Assembly: GCA_013823625.1 (NCBI GenBank)
Contig: PNMM01000001.1
Span: 682,001-746,000 of the forward strand
Direction: 5' to 3'
DNA from: Microbacterium sp.
GTDB taxonomy: Bacteria > Actinomycetota > Actinomycetes > Actinomycetales > Microbacteriaceae
Length of the DNA: 64,000 nt
The notes beneath the pieces were generated by a model, which saw only the letters and a program-made list of their open reading frames with translations, made no database searches and was not told the origin of the DNA. Below, piece after piece: positions 27,744 through 36,389 of this stretch. The first letter of the stretch is position 1; each line of letters begins with the position of its first letter. The position numbers and the translations under genes were made by a program.

Positions 27744-28459
27744 TGTTCCGCTTCGACGAACTCGCTTTCGAACACACCCCGATGGGTGACCTCACCCTGC
27801 GTCGGCGCTATGAACCTGCTGTCTCCGCCGACGTGTTCGAGGTCAAGCTCGGCGAGGAATACCTCATGTCGAGCTTGTTCACGGTCGCCGAAGAGGCTCT
27901 CAGCGAGCTCGGTCTTGCGGCCGTGGCATCCGACCGCCGTGAACTCGACGTCGTGGTGGGAGGCCTCGGGCTCGGCTACACCGCGATCGCTGCCTTGCGC
28001 GATGAGCGCGTCGAGAGCATGACGGTCGTGGATGCCCTTCCGGCCGTCATCAACTGGCACGAGCGTCGCCTGCTCCCTGTCTCGGCCGCTCTGCTCGACG
28101 ATGCGCGCACTCGACTCCTGCACGCCGACTTCTTCGCGCTCATGCGGGGAGCGCCCGGCGAGTCCACCCTGCCGCTCGCCCTCGACGCGATTCTGCTCGA
28201 TGTCGATCACTCGCCGACATTCACGCTCGACCCGTCGCACGCCGATCTGTACACGGTCGAGGGGCTCCGCCGACTGGCTCAGCACCTGCGACCCGGGGGA
28301 GTGTTCGCTCTGTGGTCAGACGACCCGCCCGAACCCGCGTTTCTCGACACGCTGGGTGCGGTGTTCGCGCGCGTTGACGGGCACACGATTGAGTTCGACA
28401 ACCCCGTGACGAGCGGCACCTCGCGCAACGGCGTCTATGTGGCGGTGCTCGCGGCCTAG
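27743..28459 (+). CDS. Spermidine-synthase-like Rossmann protein
   Basis: The product has 238 residues from GTG 27743, which shares its G with the previous TAG. The nucleotide-binding segment VVVGGLGLGYTAIA is followed by VVDALPAVINWHERRLL and AILLDVDHSP, the plan of the spermine/spermidine synthase family. The N-terminal beta domain of true SpeE is reduced, and SpeD is not nearby, so polyamine synthesis is not assured. It could be an unassigned aminopropyl- or methyltransferase. Its stop shares CTAG with the convergent oxidase gene. Confidence 0.75.
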   Translation: MFRFDELAFEHTPMGDLTLRRRYEPAVSADVFEVKLGEEYLMSSLFTVAEEALSELGLAAVASDRRELDVVVGGLGLGYTAIAALRDERVESMTVVDALPAVINWHERRLLPVSAALLDDARTRLLHADFFALMRGAPGESTLPLALDAILLDVDHSPTFTLDPSHADLYTVEGLRRLAQHLRPGGVFALWSDDPPEPAFLDTLGAVFARVDGHTIEFDNPVTSGTSRNGVYVAVLAA

Positions 28460-29823
28460 AAGACCGCGCCGGGGTTGAGAATGCCGCGTGGATCGAACGC
28501 GGCCTTGATGCGTTGCTGCAGCGCCACTTGCTCGTCGCCAAGTTCGTCGGCGAGCCAGCGTCGCTTGAGGGTTCCGATGCCGTGCTCGCCCGTGAGGGTG
28601 CCGCCGAGCGCGAGCGCCGCCTCAAATATCTCGCCTGCCGCCGCCCACACCTGCTCGGGAACCTCGTCGCCCTGATAGACGAGATTGGGGTGCAGATTGC
28701 CGTCTCCCGCGTGCGCCACCGTGGGAATGCGAATGCCGTACCGATCGCCGATGCGGCGAATCTCGGCGAACATCTCGGGCAGGCGTGAGCGGGGCACCGC
28801 GACGTCTTCGATGAGCACTTGACCGAGAGCGGCCATGGCGGGGTGCATCGCGCGGCGCACGGCGAGCATCCGTTCGCCCTCGTCGGGGTCGGTCGTCATG
28901 GTCGCTGTTGCGCCGAGCGCGGTGATGATCGCGAGCGCAGCCTGGGCTTCAGACTCCGCGGCCTCGCCGTCGGTCTGCACGAGCAAGTGGGCGCTTTCAC
29001 CGTCTCGCGGCGGCAACCCCAGGTGGTTCAGGATGCTCGCGAGAGCGAGCGGATCAACCAGTTCCATCGCCGCGGGCCGGAGGCGCGCTGCGGTGATCGC
29101 CGCCGAGGCTTCGGCCGCCTGCTCGATCGTCGCGAAGTACGCGCCGATCGTCGCGACCGGGCCGGTGGGGATCGGCGTGAGCCTGAGCGTCGCCCCCACG
29201 ATCACGCCCAGCGTGCCTTCGGAGCCGATCATGAGGGCAGTGAGGTCGAGCCCGGTCACACCCTTGACCGTGCGGTGTCCGAGCCGCATGAGGGTGCCGT
29301 CGGCGAGCACAACGTCGAGGCCCAGCACGGCTTCGCGCGTCACGCCGTACTTGGCGCACAGCAGCCCGCCGGCGTTGGTGGCGATGTTTCCGCCCACGGT
29401 CGAGATCTCGCGGCTTGCGGGGTCGGGCGCCCAGCGAAGGCCTCGCGGCTCGAGTAGTCGATTGAGCTCAGCGTTGACGATGCCCGGCTCGACGACGGCA
29501 AGTTGGTCAGCCTCGTTGATCTCGAGCACGCGCGTCATCGCGGCGGTCGAGAGCACGAGTTGCCCGTGGCTGGCCATCGCGCCGCCCGTGAGCCCCGAGC
29601 CCGCGCCGCGCGGTACAACGGGCACGCCATGCTCGTGGGCGATGCGTAGGGCCGCTTGAACCTGCTCAACCGAGCGTGCCGTGATGACCGCGAGCGGAGG
29701 GTGTTCGGTGCGCTGGCCCGACTTATCGCCGCGAGCGGCCTCGAGATCAGCCGCGATCGTCGACACCGCGTCGCCGAGGGCGGCGCGAAGCTCGTCGACG
29801 ACGTCACTCACGAATGGGGTCAC
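28456..29823 (-). CDS. FAD-linked 2-hydroxyacid oxidase (GlcD / D-lactate dehydrogenase type)
   Basis: The enzyme has 455 residues from GTG 29823, which overlaps the nucleoside hydrolase TGA as GTGA. The PCMH-type FAD domain shows VVPRGAGSGLTGGA near 72 and ISTVGGNIATNAGGLLC near 139. The C-terminal cap has VAHAGDGNLHPNLVY and GEHGIGTLKRRWL. Family members oxidise glycolate or D-lactate. There is no GlcE or GlcF partner, so a stand-alone D-lactate or D-2-hydroxyacid dehydrogenase is likely. Confidence 0.88.
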   Translation of the reverse strand: MTPFVSDVVDELRAALGDAVSTIAADLEAARGDKSGQRTEHPPLAVITARSVEQVQAALRIAHEHGVPVVPRGAGSGLTGGAMASHGQLVLSTAAMTRVLEINEADQLAVVEPGIVNAELNRLLEPRGLRWAPDPASREISTVGGNIATNAGGLLCAKYGVTREAVLGLDVVLADGTLMRLGHRTVKGVTGLDLTALMIGSEGTLGVIVGATLRLTPIPTGPVATIGAYFATIEQAAEASAAITAARLRPAAMELVDPLALASILNHLGLPPRDGESAHLLVQTDGEAAESEAQAALAIITALGATATMTTDPDEGERMLAVRRAMHPAMAALGQVLIEDVAVPRSRLPEMFAEIRRIGDRYGIRIPTVAHAGDGNLHPNLVYQGDEVPEQVWAAAGEIFEAALALGGTLTGEHGIGTLKRRWLADELGDEQVALQQRIKAAFDPRGILNPGAVF

Positions 29824-30794
29824 CGACCGTCGAGCGTGCCCAGCAGGGCGTCGAGGAACATCGCGCGATAGGGCGCGGGGTCGACGTCGGTCACGACGGT
29901 CGCGAGCGGGAGGTCTCGCGTCGGCGAGATGTCGGCACCCACCATCGTGCGGAGGTCGACGACGGTCTGGCCGCGCGTCGACCCCGGCGCGAGGGCAACC
30001 TCTACCGGCGCCCGGCGCGTCACGAGGGGCAGCGGGTCGATCGCCGCGCACACGGCACCGGCATCACCGATAGCGACGCGGTCGTCGGCCACGCGTTCTT
30101 CGGTCGCATCGATGCCAATGAGGTGCGTGAGCAGGTCGCCGGCGAGTCGCGCCCCGGGATCACTCGAGGCCGCGAGCGTCGCCGCGTCGTCGTGCGAGAC
30201 GGCCACGCGGTAGAACGGCTCGAGCCCATACATGAGCACAGAAAGCCCGGCGTCGAAGACAATGGCCGCCGCTTCGGGATCGTGCCACACGTTGAACTCG
30301 GCTGCCGCCGTCGCGTTACCCGTGCCCACAGATCCGCCCATCATGACGAGGCGCTCGATGCGCGGCAGCACCTCGGGGTGCATGCGCACGAGCAGCGCGA
30401 TGTTCGTGAGCGGGGCAAGGCTGATGATCGTGATCGGGACTTCTGACGCCGAGATGGTGCGGCGCAGCAACTCGACCGCGTGCACGGGCTCGGGCGTGCG
30501 GGCCGAGTCGGGCAATCCAAGGTCGGCCAGGCCGTCGGCTCCATGGATCGAGGCAGCGTGCTGCGGCGCTTCGAGCAGGGGGCGGTGCGCCCCGGCGGCG
30601 ACCGGGATGCTGCCAGCGCCGGCCGCATCCAGCACCCGAAGCGTGTTCGTCACGACCTGTTCGAGCGGAGCATTGCCTCCCGTGCAGGTGATCGCCCGCA
30701 CGTCGAGGGCCGGATGCCGCACGGCCAGCAGAATCGCGAGAGCGTCGTCGACCCCTGTGTCGACGTCGAGAATGACGGGGCGCGCGGCGCTCAT
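29820..30794 (-). CDS. Inosine-uridine-type nucleoside hydrolase
   Basis: The enzyme has 324 residues. The calcium-binding signature DVDTGVDDALAILLA is at residues about 10-24. EFNVWHDPEAAAIVF near 177 carries the second conserved Asp/His set. It hydrolyses ribonucleosides to base and ribose for salvage. The base specificity cannot be read. It overlaps the membrane protein upstream (ATGA) and the oxidase downstream (GTGA), so three unrelated-looking genes are coupled. Confidence 0.9.
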   Translation of the reverse strand: MSAARPVILDVDTGVDDALAILLAVRHPALDVRAITCTGGNAPLEQVVTNTLRVLDAAGAGSIPVAAGAHRPLLEAPQHAASIHGADGLADLGLPDSARTPEPVHAVELLRRTISASEVPITIISLAPLTNIALLVRMHPEVLPRIERLVMMGGSVGTGNATAAAEFNVWHDPEAAAIVFDAGLSVLMYGLEPFYRVAVSHDDAATLAASSDPGARLAGDLLTHLIGIDATEERVADDRVAIGDAGAVCAAIDPLPLVTRRAPVEVALAPGSTRGQTVVDLRTMVGADISPTRDLPLATVVTDVDPAPYRAMFLDALLGTLDGR

Positions 30795-31456
30795 CGGTTG
30801 CGCGTTCGGTCGGTGAGCCAGAACAGCCCGGCGATCATGAGCATCGTCGCCGCGACCAATAGGCCCATCGCGGGAGACGTCTCGATGTATCGGGAGACAG
30901 CGCCGGGCGGCCCGGGGGGCCCCGCGAGCGCAACGCGCAATGCCCCGATGCCGACTCCGAGACCCACCAGCGCGAAGCCCAGGCCAACGCCCGTGATCGT
31001 GATGCCCGCGTCGGTGCCGCGCGCGAGCCGCCGCACGCGCGTGCGAGTAAACGCGATCGCGGCGCCGACCACCGCGATGAACCCGAGCGTGAAGGGCTCG
31101 AGCACCGCGGCAATGACGGGCTGGCTCAGCACCGTGATGCGCACGACGAGCGAGACGAGCACGGCGCCGACGGCCGCGAGCATGACCCAGCGAAACCGCT
31201 GGTCAATTGTCTGCCATCGCAGCGTCGACAGCAGCACGGCTGCCGCGGCAAACCAGAGCACAGGCGCGATGTCGACAAAGAGCAGGGTCAATTCGCCGGG
31301 CCGCGAGAAGACGGCGTCGCCAACACCCAGTTGAAACGCGAGCCCCATGACGACGAGCGCGATCAGCGCGCTCAGCAAAAGCACGCGAGCGACCGACCCT
31401 GATCGGGTCGGCATTCCGCCGACGGGAATCGTGGTCGGGGGCGCGTCGTCGCTCAT
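30791..31456 (-). CDS. Integral membrane protein, unknown
   Basis: The protein has 221 residues and about six hydrophobic segments. It shows VARVLLLSALIALVVMGLAF at residues 23-42, a PPGPPGAVS turn near 185, and a short basic tail. No family is recognised. The ATG lies 6 nt after a TAGCAT box, so it is probably the leaderless first gene of the run with the nucleoside hydrolase and the oxidase. A role in nucleoside or organic-acid uptake would fit its neighbours but has no direct support. Confidence 0.65.
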   Translation of the reverse strand: MSDDAPPTTIPVGGMPTRSGSVARVLLLSALIALVVMGLAFQLGVGDAVFSRPGELTLLFVDIAPVLWFAAAAVLLSTLRWQTIDQRFRWVMLAAVGAVLVSLVVRITVLSQPVIAAVLEPFTLGFIAVVGAAIAFTRTRVRRLARGTDAGITITGVGLGFALVGLGVGIGALRVALAGPPGPPGAVSRYIETSPAMGLLVAATMLMIAGLFWLTDRTRNR

Positions 31457-31462
31457 GCCCCG

Positions 31463-31468
31463 ATGCTA
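31463..31468 (-). promoter_or_regulatory. -10 box of the membrane protein/nucleoside hydrolase operon
   Basis: TAGCAT on the minus strand is 6 nt before the ATG at 31456. Confidence 0.5.
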
Positions 31469-31510
31469 GGTCACGAGGCGGTCAGCGCGCCGACCATTGC
31501 CTGATTGTGC

Positions 31511-34015
31511 TCAGATGAACAGGGTCGTGGTCGATTCGGACGCCTCGCCGAGGAAGGTCGCGACGCCGCCCAGCTCGACCCCATAAAGCAAGTCGCTCTG
31601 CGCGATGCCCAAGAGATCCATCGTCATGGTGCAGCCGATGAGGCGAGCGCCGCCGGCCTGCGCCGACGCGATGAGCTCGGGCAGCGTCGGCACGTTGTGC
31701 TGCTTCATGACGCTCTTGATCATGACGGGGCCCATGCCCGCCATGTTCATCGTCGAGAGCGGCAGGTCGTTGGCGCCCGAGGGCATCATCATGCCGAACA
31801 TGCGGTCCATCATCTTCTTTTGGCGCTTCGGCGGTTGCTCGCGGCGGAGGGCGTTGAGGCCCCAGAAGGTGAAGAACATCGACACCTGCTCGCCCATCGC
31901 GAGCGCGCCGTTGGCGATAATGAACGAGGCGAGCACTTTGTCCATGTCGCCCGAGAACACGACGAACGAGTTCTTGCCGGGCCCGGCCACGGTGGCGCCG
32001 CCGAGCGGTCGCGCCGAGGCCATCGCACCGGCTCCGCCCTTGCGGATGACCGCGACATAGCCAGGGCCCTCCGGCTCGATCGAGACGAGCTCGTGGCCAT
32101 TGCGCTTGACCCAGGCGGGAGCATCCTGCGCGAATCCGGGGTCGCTCACGTGCACCGTGATCTCATCGCCCGCGTCCGCGGCATTCGCCGCTTCGGCAAG
32201 CTTCATGATCGGGCCAGGGCACGCGAGCCCCGTGCAATCGAGGTCGATGGATGCGCTGATTCCCGTGGGGGCGAGAGCAAACAGAGAGTGCGTCTCGGCG
32301 TAGTTCTCCATCGGCGGGCGCTGCACGGGAACATCGGCCTCGTCGAGCTCGTGCCATGAGCGGAAGGTCGTCGAGCCGCCGGAGAGCGTCTTGAGGTCGG
32401 TGAAGCCACGCTGGCGCAGCGCGCGGTAGGCGAGGTACGAACGGAAGCCGACGGCGCAGTAGAGGCGAATCGGCGTGCCCGTGTCCCATTCGACACACGC
32501 CGCGCGCAGCGTGTCGAGGGGCACGTTCTCGGCGCCCGGCAAGTGCCAAATGCCGAACTCTTCTGCGGTGCGCACATCGATGATGCGCGCGCCGTCAACG
32601 GCTGCGGGGTAGTCCTCGGCGTACCAGAGCTCGAGGTCGCCGAGCACGACGTTGCTCGCGACGAAGCCCACCATGTTGATGGGGTCTTTGGCCGAGCCAA
32701 ACGGGGGAGCGTAGGCGAGTTCGAGCTCTTCGAGGTCGAACACGGTCAGGTTGTTGCGCACCGCGGTCGCGAGCACGTCGATGCGCTTGTCGACGCCGTC
32801 GAAGCCCGCGGCTTGACCGCCGAGCACCCTCCCTGTCTCGGGGTCGAAAATGACCTTGAGGTGCATCATGGCGGTGCCGGGGTAGTAGCCGGCGTGGCCC
32901 GAGGGGTGCACGTGCACGGCGCGGTGCGGAATACCCGCAGCGATGAGCTGCCGTTGGGTCGCACCCGTACCGCCCGCGACCATGTCGAAGACCTTGACGA
33001 TCGACGTGCCTTGCGTCGAGTGGTACTCGGTGTCGCGCCCGCAGATGTTCTCGGCCGCGACCCGTGCCTCGCGATTCGCGGGCCCCGCGAGCGGAGCAAG
33101 CCACGAGCCCGGCAGCACCGTGTTGGGGGTTTCGACGGCATCGCCCGCTGCCCAAATGTGCGGGTCAGAGGTGCGCATGTGGGTGTCGACGACAATGCCT
33201 CCGCGCTCACCGAGCTCGAGCCCGGCTTCGCGCGCGAGCGCCGTGTTGGGTCGCACACCGGCCGAGAGGATCACGAGATCGGCGTGCAGCACGGTGTGAT
33301 TGGTGAGCTCGACATCGAGCCCTGTCGCGCTCTCGCGCAGCGCGGCAGCTCCCGTCTCGAGGTGCACGGCGACACCACGACTGCGCAAGTGCGACTCGAC
33401 GGGCACCGAGAGCTCGTGATCGATCGGGGGGAGGATCTGGTCAGCGAGCTCCACCACATCGACCTCGGCTCCGCGGTGCCGCAGGTTTTCGGCCATCTCG
33501 AGGCCGATGTAGCCCGCGCCGATGACCACTGCGCGCACGGGACCGCGGGTGCCTGCGGCGGCCGCGGCGAGCAGGGCATCCAGCTGCGCCTTGATCTGGT
33601 CCATGTCGCCAATGCGGCGCAGCACGTGAACGCCCGGCAGGTCGATGCCGGTAATCGGAGGGCGGATTGCCTCGGCACCGGGAGTGAGCGCGAGCGCGTC
33701 GTACGACTCGGTGTACTCGGTTCCGTCGTCAACCCGCCGCACCGTCACGGTCTTCGCCGGGCGGTCGATCGAGACCACTTCGTGGCCGATGCGCACGTCG
33801 AGGTCGAGTGCCTCGCGCAAGCTCTCGGGGGTCTGCACGAGCAGCCGGCTGCGATCGGTGATGACACCACCGATGTGATACGGCAGGCCGCAGTTCGCAA
33901 ACGATACGTGGTGGCCGCGCTCAAGCACGATGATCTCGGCGAACTCGTCAAGGCGGCGGGCACGGGCGGCGATGGATGCTCCGGCGGCGACTCCGCCGAC
34001 GACGATGAGTTTCAC
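31511..34015 (-). CDS. CoA-disulfide reductase-like flavoprotein fused to rhodanese, TusA and DsrE domains
   Basis: The protein has 834 residues from GTG 34015 with GGAG 6 nt upstream. The pyridine-nucleotide-disulfide oxidoreductase part (1 to about 445) carries the redox Cys42 in FANCGLPYH. A rhodanese domain (about 455-555) has Cys520 in LYCAVGFRS. A TusA/SirA domain (about 590-660) has Cys599 in GLACPGP. A DsrE/DsrF-like domain fills about 680-834. The chain suggests persulfide sulfur passed between carriers within one polypeptide and reduced with NAD(P)H. All four modules keep their key residues. Comparable fusions are known in the CoADR/Npsr group. Confidence 0.88.
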   Translation of the reverse strand: MKLIVVGGVAAGASIAARARRLDEFAEIIVLERGHHVSFANCGLPYHIGGVITDRSRLLVQTPESLREALDLDVRIGHEVVSIDRPAKTVTVRRVDDGTEYTESYDALALTPGAEAIRPPITGIDLPGVHVLRRIGDMDQIKAQLDALLAAAAAGTRGPVRAVVIGAGYIGLEMAENLRHRGAEVDVVELADQILPPIDHELSVPVESHLRSRGVAVHLETGAAALRESATGLDVELTNHTVLHADLVILSAGVRPNTALAREAGLELGERGGIVVDTHMRTSDPHIWAAGDAVETPNTVLPGSWLAPLAGPANREARVAAENICGRDTEYHSTQGTSIVKVFDMVAGGTGATQRQLIAAGIPHRAVHVHPSGHAGYYPGTAMMHLKVIFDPETGRVLGGQAAGFDGVDKRIDVLATAVRNNLTVFDLEELELAYAPPFGSAKDPINMVGFVASNVVLGDLELWYAEDYPAAVDGARIIDVRTAEEFGIWHLPGAENVPLDTLRAACVEWDTGTPIRLYCAVGFRSYLAYRALRQRGFTDLKTLSGGSTTFRSWHELDEADVPVQRPPMENYAETHSLFALAPTGISASIDLDCTGLACPGPIMKLAEAANAADAGDEITVHVSDPGFAQDAPAWVKRNGHELVSIEPEGPGYVAVIRKGGAGAMASARPLGGATVAGPGKNSFVVFSGDMDKVLASFIIANGALAMGEQVSMFFTFWGLNALRREQPPKRQKKMMDRMFGMMMPSGANDLPLSTMNMAGMGPVMIKSVMKQHNVPTLPELIASAQAGGARLIGCTMTMDLLGIAQSDLLYGVELGGVATFLGEASESTTTLFI

Positions 34016-34152
34016 GGTGATCTCCTGACAAGTGGGTCACTCTCGACGGTAGGCAGCGCACACCACCCCGGCCAGAGCCGAAAGACCCGCTTTTGCCATG
34101 GCAGGGACGAACGGCCCTAGTGCCCTGAGGATGACTCCGACAGTCTGGGCGC

Positions 34153-35109
34153 ATGACCGTTCACGAAAATTCCCGCCTGGCCATCATCGGAGCCGGAGCC
34201 GTTGGCTCGTCGCTCGCCTATGCATCCCTCATTCGCGGCTCGGCCCGCGAAGTCGTGCTCTACGACATCGATGAAGCGCGCGTCGAGGCCGAGGTGCTCG
34301 ACTTGGCGCACGGCACGCCCTTTACGGGCTCGAGCACGATTCGCGGCGGCGCCGATCTCGACGTGGTCGCCGGGGCCAACATCGTCGTCGTGACAGCAGG
34401 CGCGAAGCAGCACCCAGGCCAGAGTCGCCTCGACCTCGCGGGCGTCAACGTGGGCATTCTCGAGAAGCTCATGCCCGAGCTCATCGATCGCGCGCCCGAC
34501 GCGGTGTACGTGCTCGTCACCAACCCCTGCGACGTTCTCGCGGTAGCCGCACAGCGCTTCAGCGGGCTACCCGCGGGTCGTGTCTTCTCGAGCGGCACCG
34601 TGCTCGACAGCTCGCGTCTCAAGTGGCGCTTGGCTGAGCGGGTCGGAGTGACGGCATCGAGCGTGCACGCCATGATCGTCGGCGAGCACGGCGACAGCGA
34701 GTTTGCGCTGTGGTCGCAATGCCGCATTGGGCCGATTCCCGTGCGCGAGTGGGTTGATGATCGCGGCGAACTCATCACCGTTGAAGAGCTCGACCAGATC
34801 GCGTACGAGGTCAAGACCGCGGCCTACAAAGTCATCGCCGGAAAGGGAGCGACCAACTACGCCATCGGCCTCTCGGGCGCCCGCATCGTCGAGGCGGTGC
34901 TCAATGACGAAGGAGCCGTGCTGCCCGTGAGTTCGGTACTCGAGAACTACCACGGAGTCAGCGGAGTGGCACTGTCAGTGCCGAGCATCATTGGTGCCGC
35001 GGGTGTCTCGCGCGTGATCGACGTTCCGTTCTCCGCAGAAGAAGAGCGGCTTTTTCACGCGTCGGCCGAGACGATTCGTCAGTCGCTCGCTGCGCTCGAT
35101 CTAGCCTAG
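34153..35109 (+). CDS. ldh: L-lactate dehydrogenase
   Basis: The enzyme has 318 residues. The NAD-binding glycine motif is GAGAVGSSLAYA (13-24). The active loop includes TAGAKQHPGQSRLDL, with Gln preceding the catalytic Arg as in lactate rather than malate dehydrogenases. NPCDVL and MIVGEHGDSEFALWSQ, with the catalytic His near 179, follow. It reduces pyruvate to L-lactate. A weak CAGTCT sits 6 nt before the ATG. It converges on the S4 gene across a GC-rich hairpin. Confidence 0.93.
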   Translation: MTVHENSRLAIIGAGAVGSSLAYASLIRGSAREVVLYDIDEARVEAEVLDLAHGTPFTGSSTIRGGADLDVVAGANIVVVTAGAKQHPGQSRLDLAGVNVGILEKLMPELIDRAPDAVYVLVTNPCDVLAVAAQRFSGLPAGRVFSSGTVLDSSRLKWRLAERVGVTASSVHAMIVGEHGDSEFALWSQCRIGPIPVREWVDDRGELITVEELDQIAYEVKTAAYKVIAGKGATNYAIGLSGARIVEAVLNDEGAVLPVSSVLENYHGVSGVALSVPSIIGAAGVSRVIDVPFSAEEERLFHASAETIRQSLAALDLA

Positions 35110-35120
35110 GGATGGCCGCC

Positions 35121-35145
35121 GCGAGCCGCCCGTCCGGCGGCTCGC
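35121..35145. terminator. GC-rich hairpin between convergent ldh and S4 genes
   Basis: GCGAGCCGCC (35121-35130) pairs perfectly with GGCGGCTCGC (35136-35145) around a 5-nt loop. There is no T-run on either side, so it would act as a bidirectional, tail-less terminator or as 3'-end protection. Confidence 0.5.
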
Positions 35146-35155
35146 ACGGCTCTGC

Positions 35156-35560
35156 CTAGCCGAGTTCGTCGCCCTGGGGCTCGCGACCGCGCAACCGTTC
35201 GATCTGCCGTCGATCGCGCTTGGTCGGTCGACCCGCGCCGCGTTCGCGCAGCACGGTGGCCGGGCGCTCTTCTTTCGGCGGAGGCGGGGGAGTCTGATCG
35301 TCGAAGTTAAGGGCCGCGAGCGGTGCGCTTGTGCGCTTCGAGATGAGCCCGGTGACGACGACAATGCGCTCACCGCCGGGTGTCAGGGCACGAACCCGAT
35401 CGCCGACGCGCACCACCTGGGCGGGTTTCGCTGACGCATCGTTGACCTTGATGTGTCCGGCTTTGCACGCGGCGGTCGCTGCTGAGCGGGTGGCGTAGAG
35501 CCGAATTGCCCACGCGTAGGCATCGACGCGCACACTGGCGGGTGAGGATGCAGGGCTCAT
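35156..35560 (-). CDS. S4-domain RNA-binding protein (HSP15-like)
   Basis: The product has 134 residues from ATG 35560. The S4 domain (about 10-75) begins VRVDAYAWAIRLYATRSAATAA, with GHIKVNDASAKPAQVVRVGD as its RNA-binding part. A basic, Pro-rich C-terminal tail follows (PPPPPKEERPAT; GRPTKRDRRQIERLR). HSP15 of E. coli binds stalled 50S subunits with attached peptidyl-tRNA. TACGCT (35568-35573) lies 7 nt upstream, so the mRNA may be leaderless, although GGAAGG lies in the same gap. Confidence 0.87.
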   Translation of the reverse strand: MSPASSPASVRVDAYAWAIRLYATRSAATAACKAGHIKVNDASAKPAQVVRVGDRVRALTPGGERIVVVTGLISKRTSAPLAALNFDDQTPPPPPKEERPATVLRERGAGRPTKRDRRQIERLRGREPQGDELG

Positions 35561-35567
35561 GCCTTCC

Positions 35568-35573
35568 AGCGTA
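35568..35573 (-). promoter_or_regulatory. -10 box of the S4 gene, leaderless
   Basis: TACGCT on the minus strand is 7 nt before the ATG at 35560, back-to-back with the SDR promoter. Confidence 0.5.
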
Positions 35574-35618
35574 CGAGGCCCGCTCGCCCCCCTCGCGCCC
35601 CGGTGCAGGCGCGCCGGG

Positions 35619-35624
35619 TAGCGT
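35619..35624 (+). promoter_or_regulatory. -10 box of the SDR gene, leaderless
   Basis: TAGCGT lies 6 nt before ATG 35631. The same hexamer and spacing occur at gap. Confidence 0.5.
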
Positions 35625-35630
35625 GTCGTC

Positions 35631-36389
35631 ATGCCCACTGCTCTCATCACCGGCGCTACGGCCGGAATCGGTGCCGAGTTCGCTCGCCAACTCGCTGCTC
35701 GCGGAACCGACCTCGTGATCGTCGCGCGCGACGCCGAGCGGCTTGCGGCCACCGCGCAGTCGCTGCACGACGAGTTCGGTGTGCACGTCGAGGCGCTCCC
35801 GGCTGACCTGCTCGCGGCCGAAGGGCTCGCCGCCGTCGACCGACGTGTGGCTGACGTCGATCGGCCGATTGACCTGCTCGTGAACAACGCTGGGTACGGC
35901 ATCCGTGGCGAACTCGATGAGAACGCGTTCGACGTCGAAAAGCAGCACCTCGACATCCATGTCACCGTGCCGCTTCAGCTCACGCAAACGGCCCTGCGGG
36001 GCATGCTCGCTCGCGGACAGGGTCGCATCGTTCTCATCGCGAGCGTTGCGGCGTTCACGCCGCGCGGCACGTATTCGGCGGCGAAAGCCTGGGCCGTCAT
36101 GTTCGCCCGCGGCGCCAACATTGTGTACCGCTCGCGGGGAGTGAGCGTCACGGCCGTGTGCCCCGGCTTCGTGCGCACCGAGTTTCATGACCGCATGAAG
36201 GTGAGCACCACGGGCATTCCCGAGTTCTTGTGGTTGCGTGCGCCACAGCTCGTGCGACTCGCGCTTCGCGGAATCGATCGCGGGCGCTCCGTCGTTATCC
36301 CCACCGTGCGCTACCGCGTGATCGCCGGTCTCGCTCGAGTGCTTCCCGATCGCGTGGGTGCCGCGGGTCAGTTTCGCTCGCGCGACTAG
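35631..36389 (+). CDS. Short-chain dehydrogenase/reductase
   Basis: This 252-residue SDR has the cofactor motif TGATAGIGAEFA (6-17), NNAGYG near 85, a catalytic Ser in IASVAAF near 139 and YSAAKAW (Tyr/Lys) near 151. The general form resembles the DltE/YqjQ-like classical SDRs. The substrate is unknown. Its TAG shares CTAG with the convergent LRV-repeat gene. Confidence 0.87.
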   Translation: MPTALITGATAGIGAEFARQLAARGTDLVIVARDAERLAATAQSLHDEFGVHVEALPADLLAAEGLAAVDRRVADVDRPIDLLVNNAGYGIRGELDENAFDVEKQHLDIHVTVPLQLTQTALRGMLARGQGRIVLIASVAAFTPRGTYSAAKAWAVMFARGANIVYRSRGVSVTAVCPGFVRTEFHDRMKVSTTGIPEFLWLRAPQLVRLALRGIDRGRSVVIPTVRYRVIAGLARVLPDRVGAAGQFRSRD

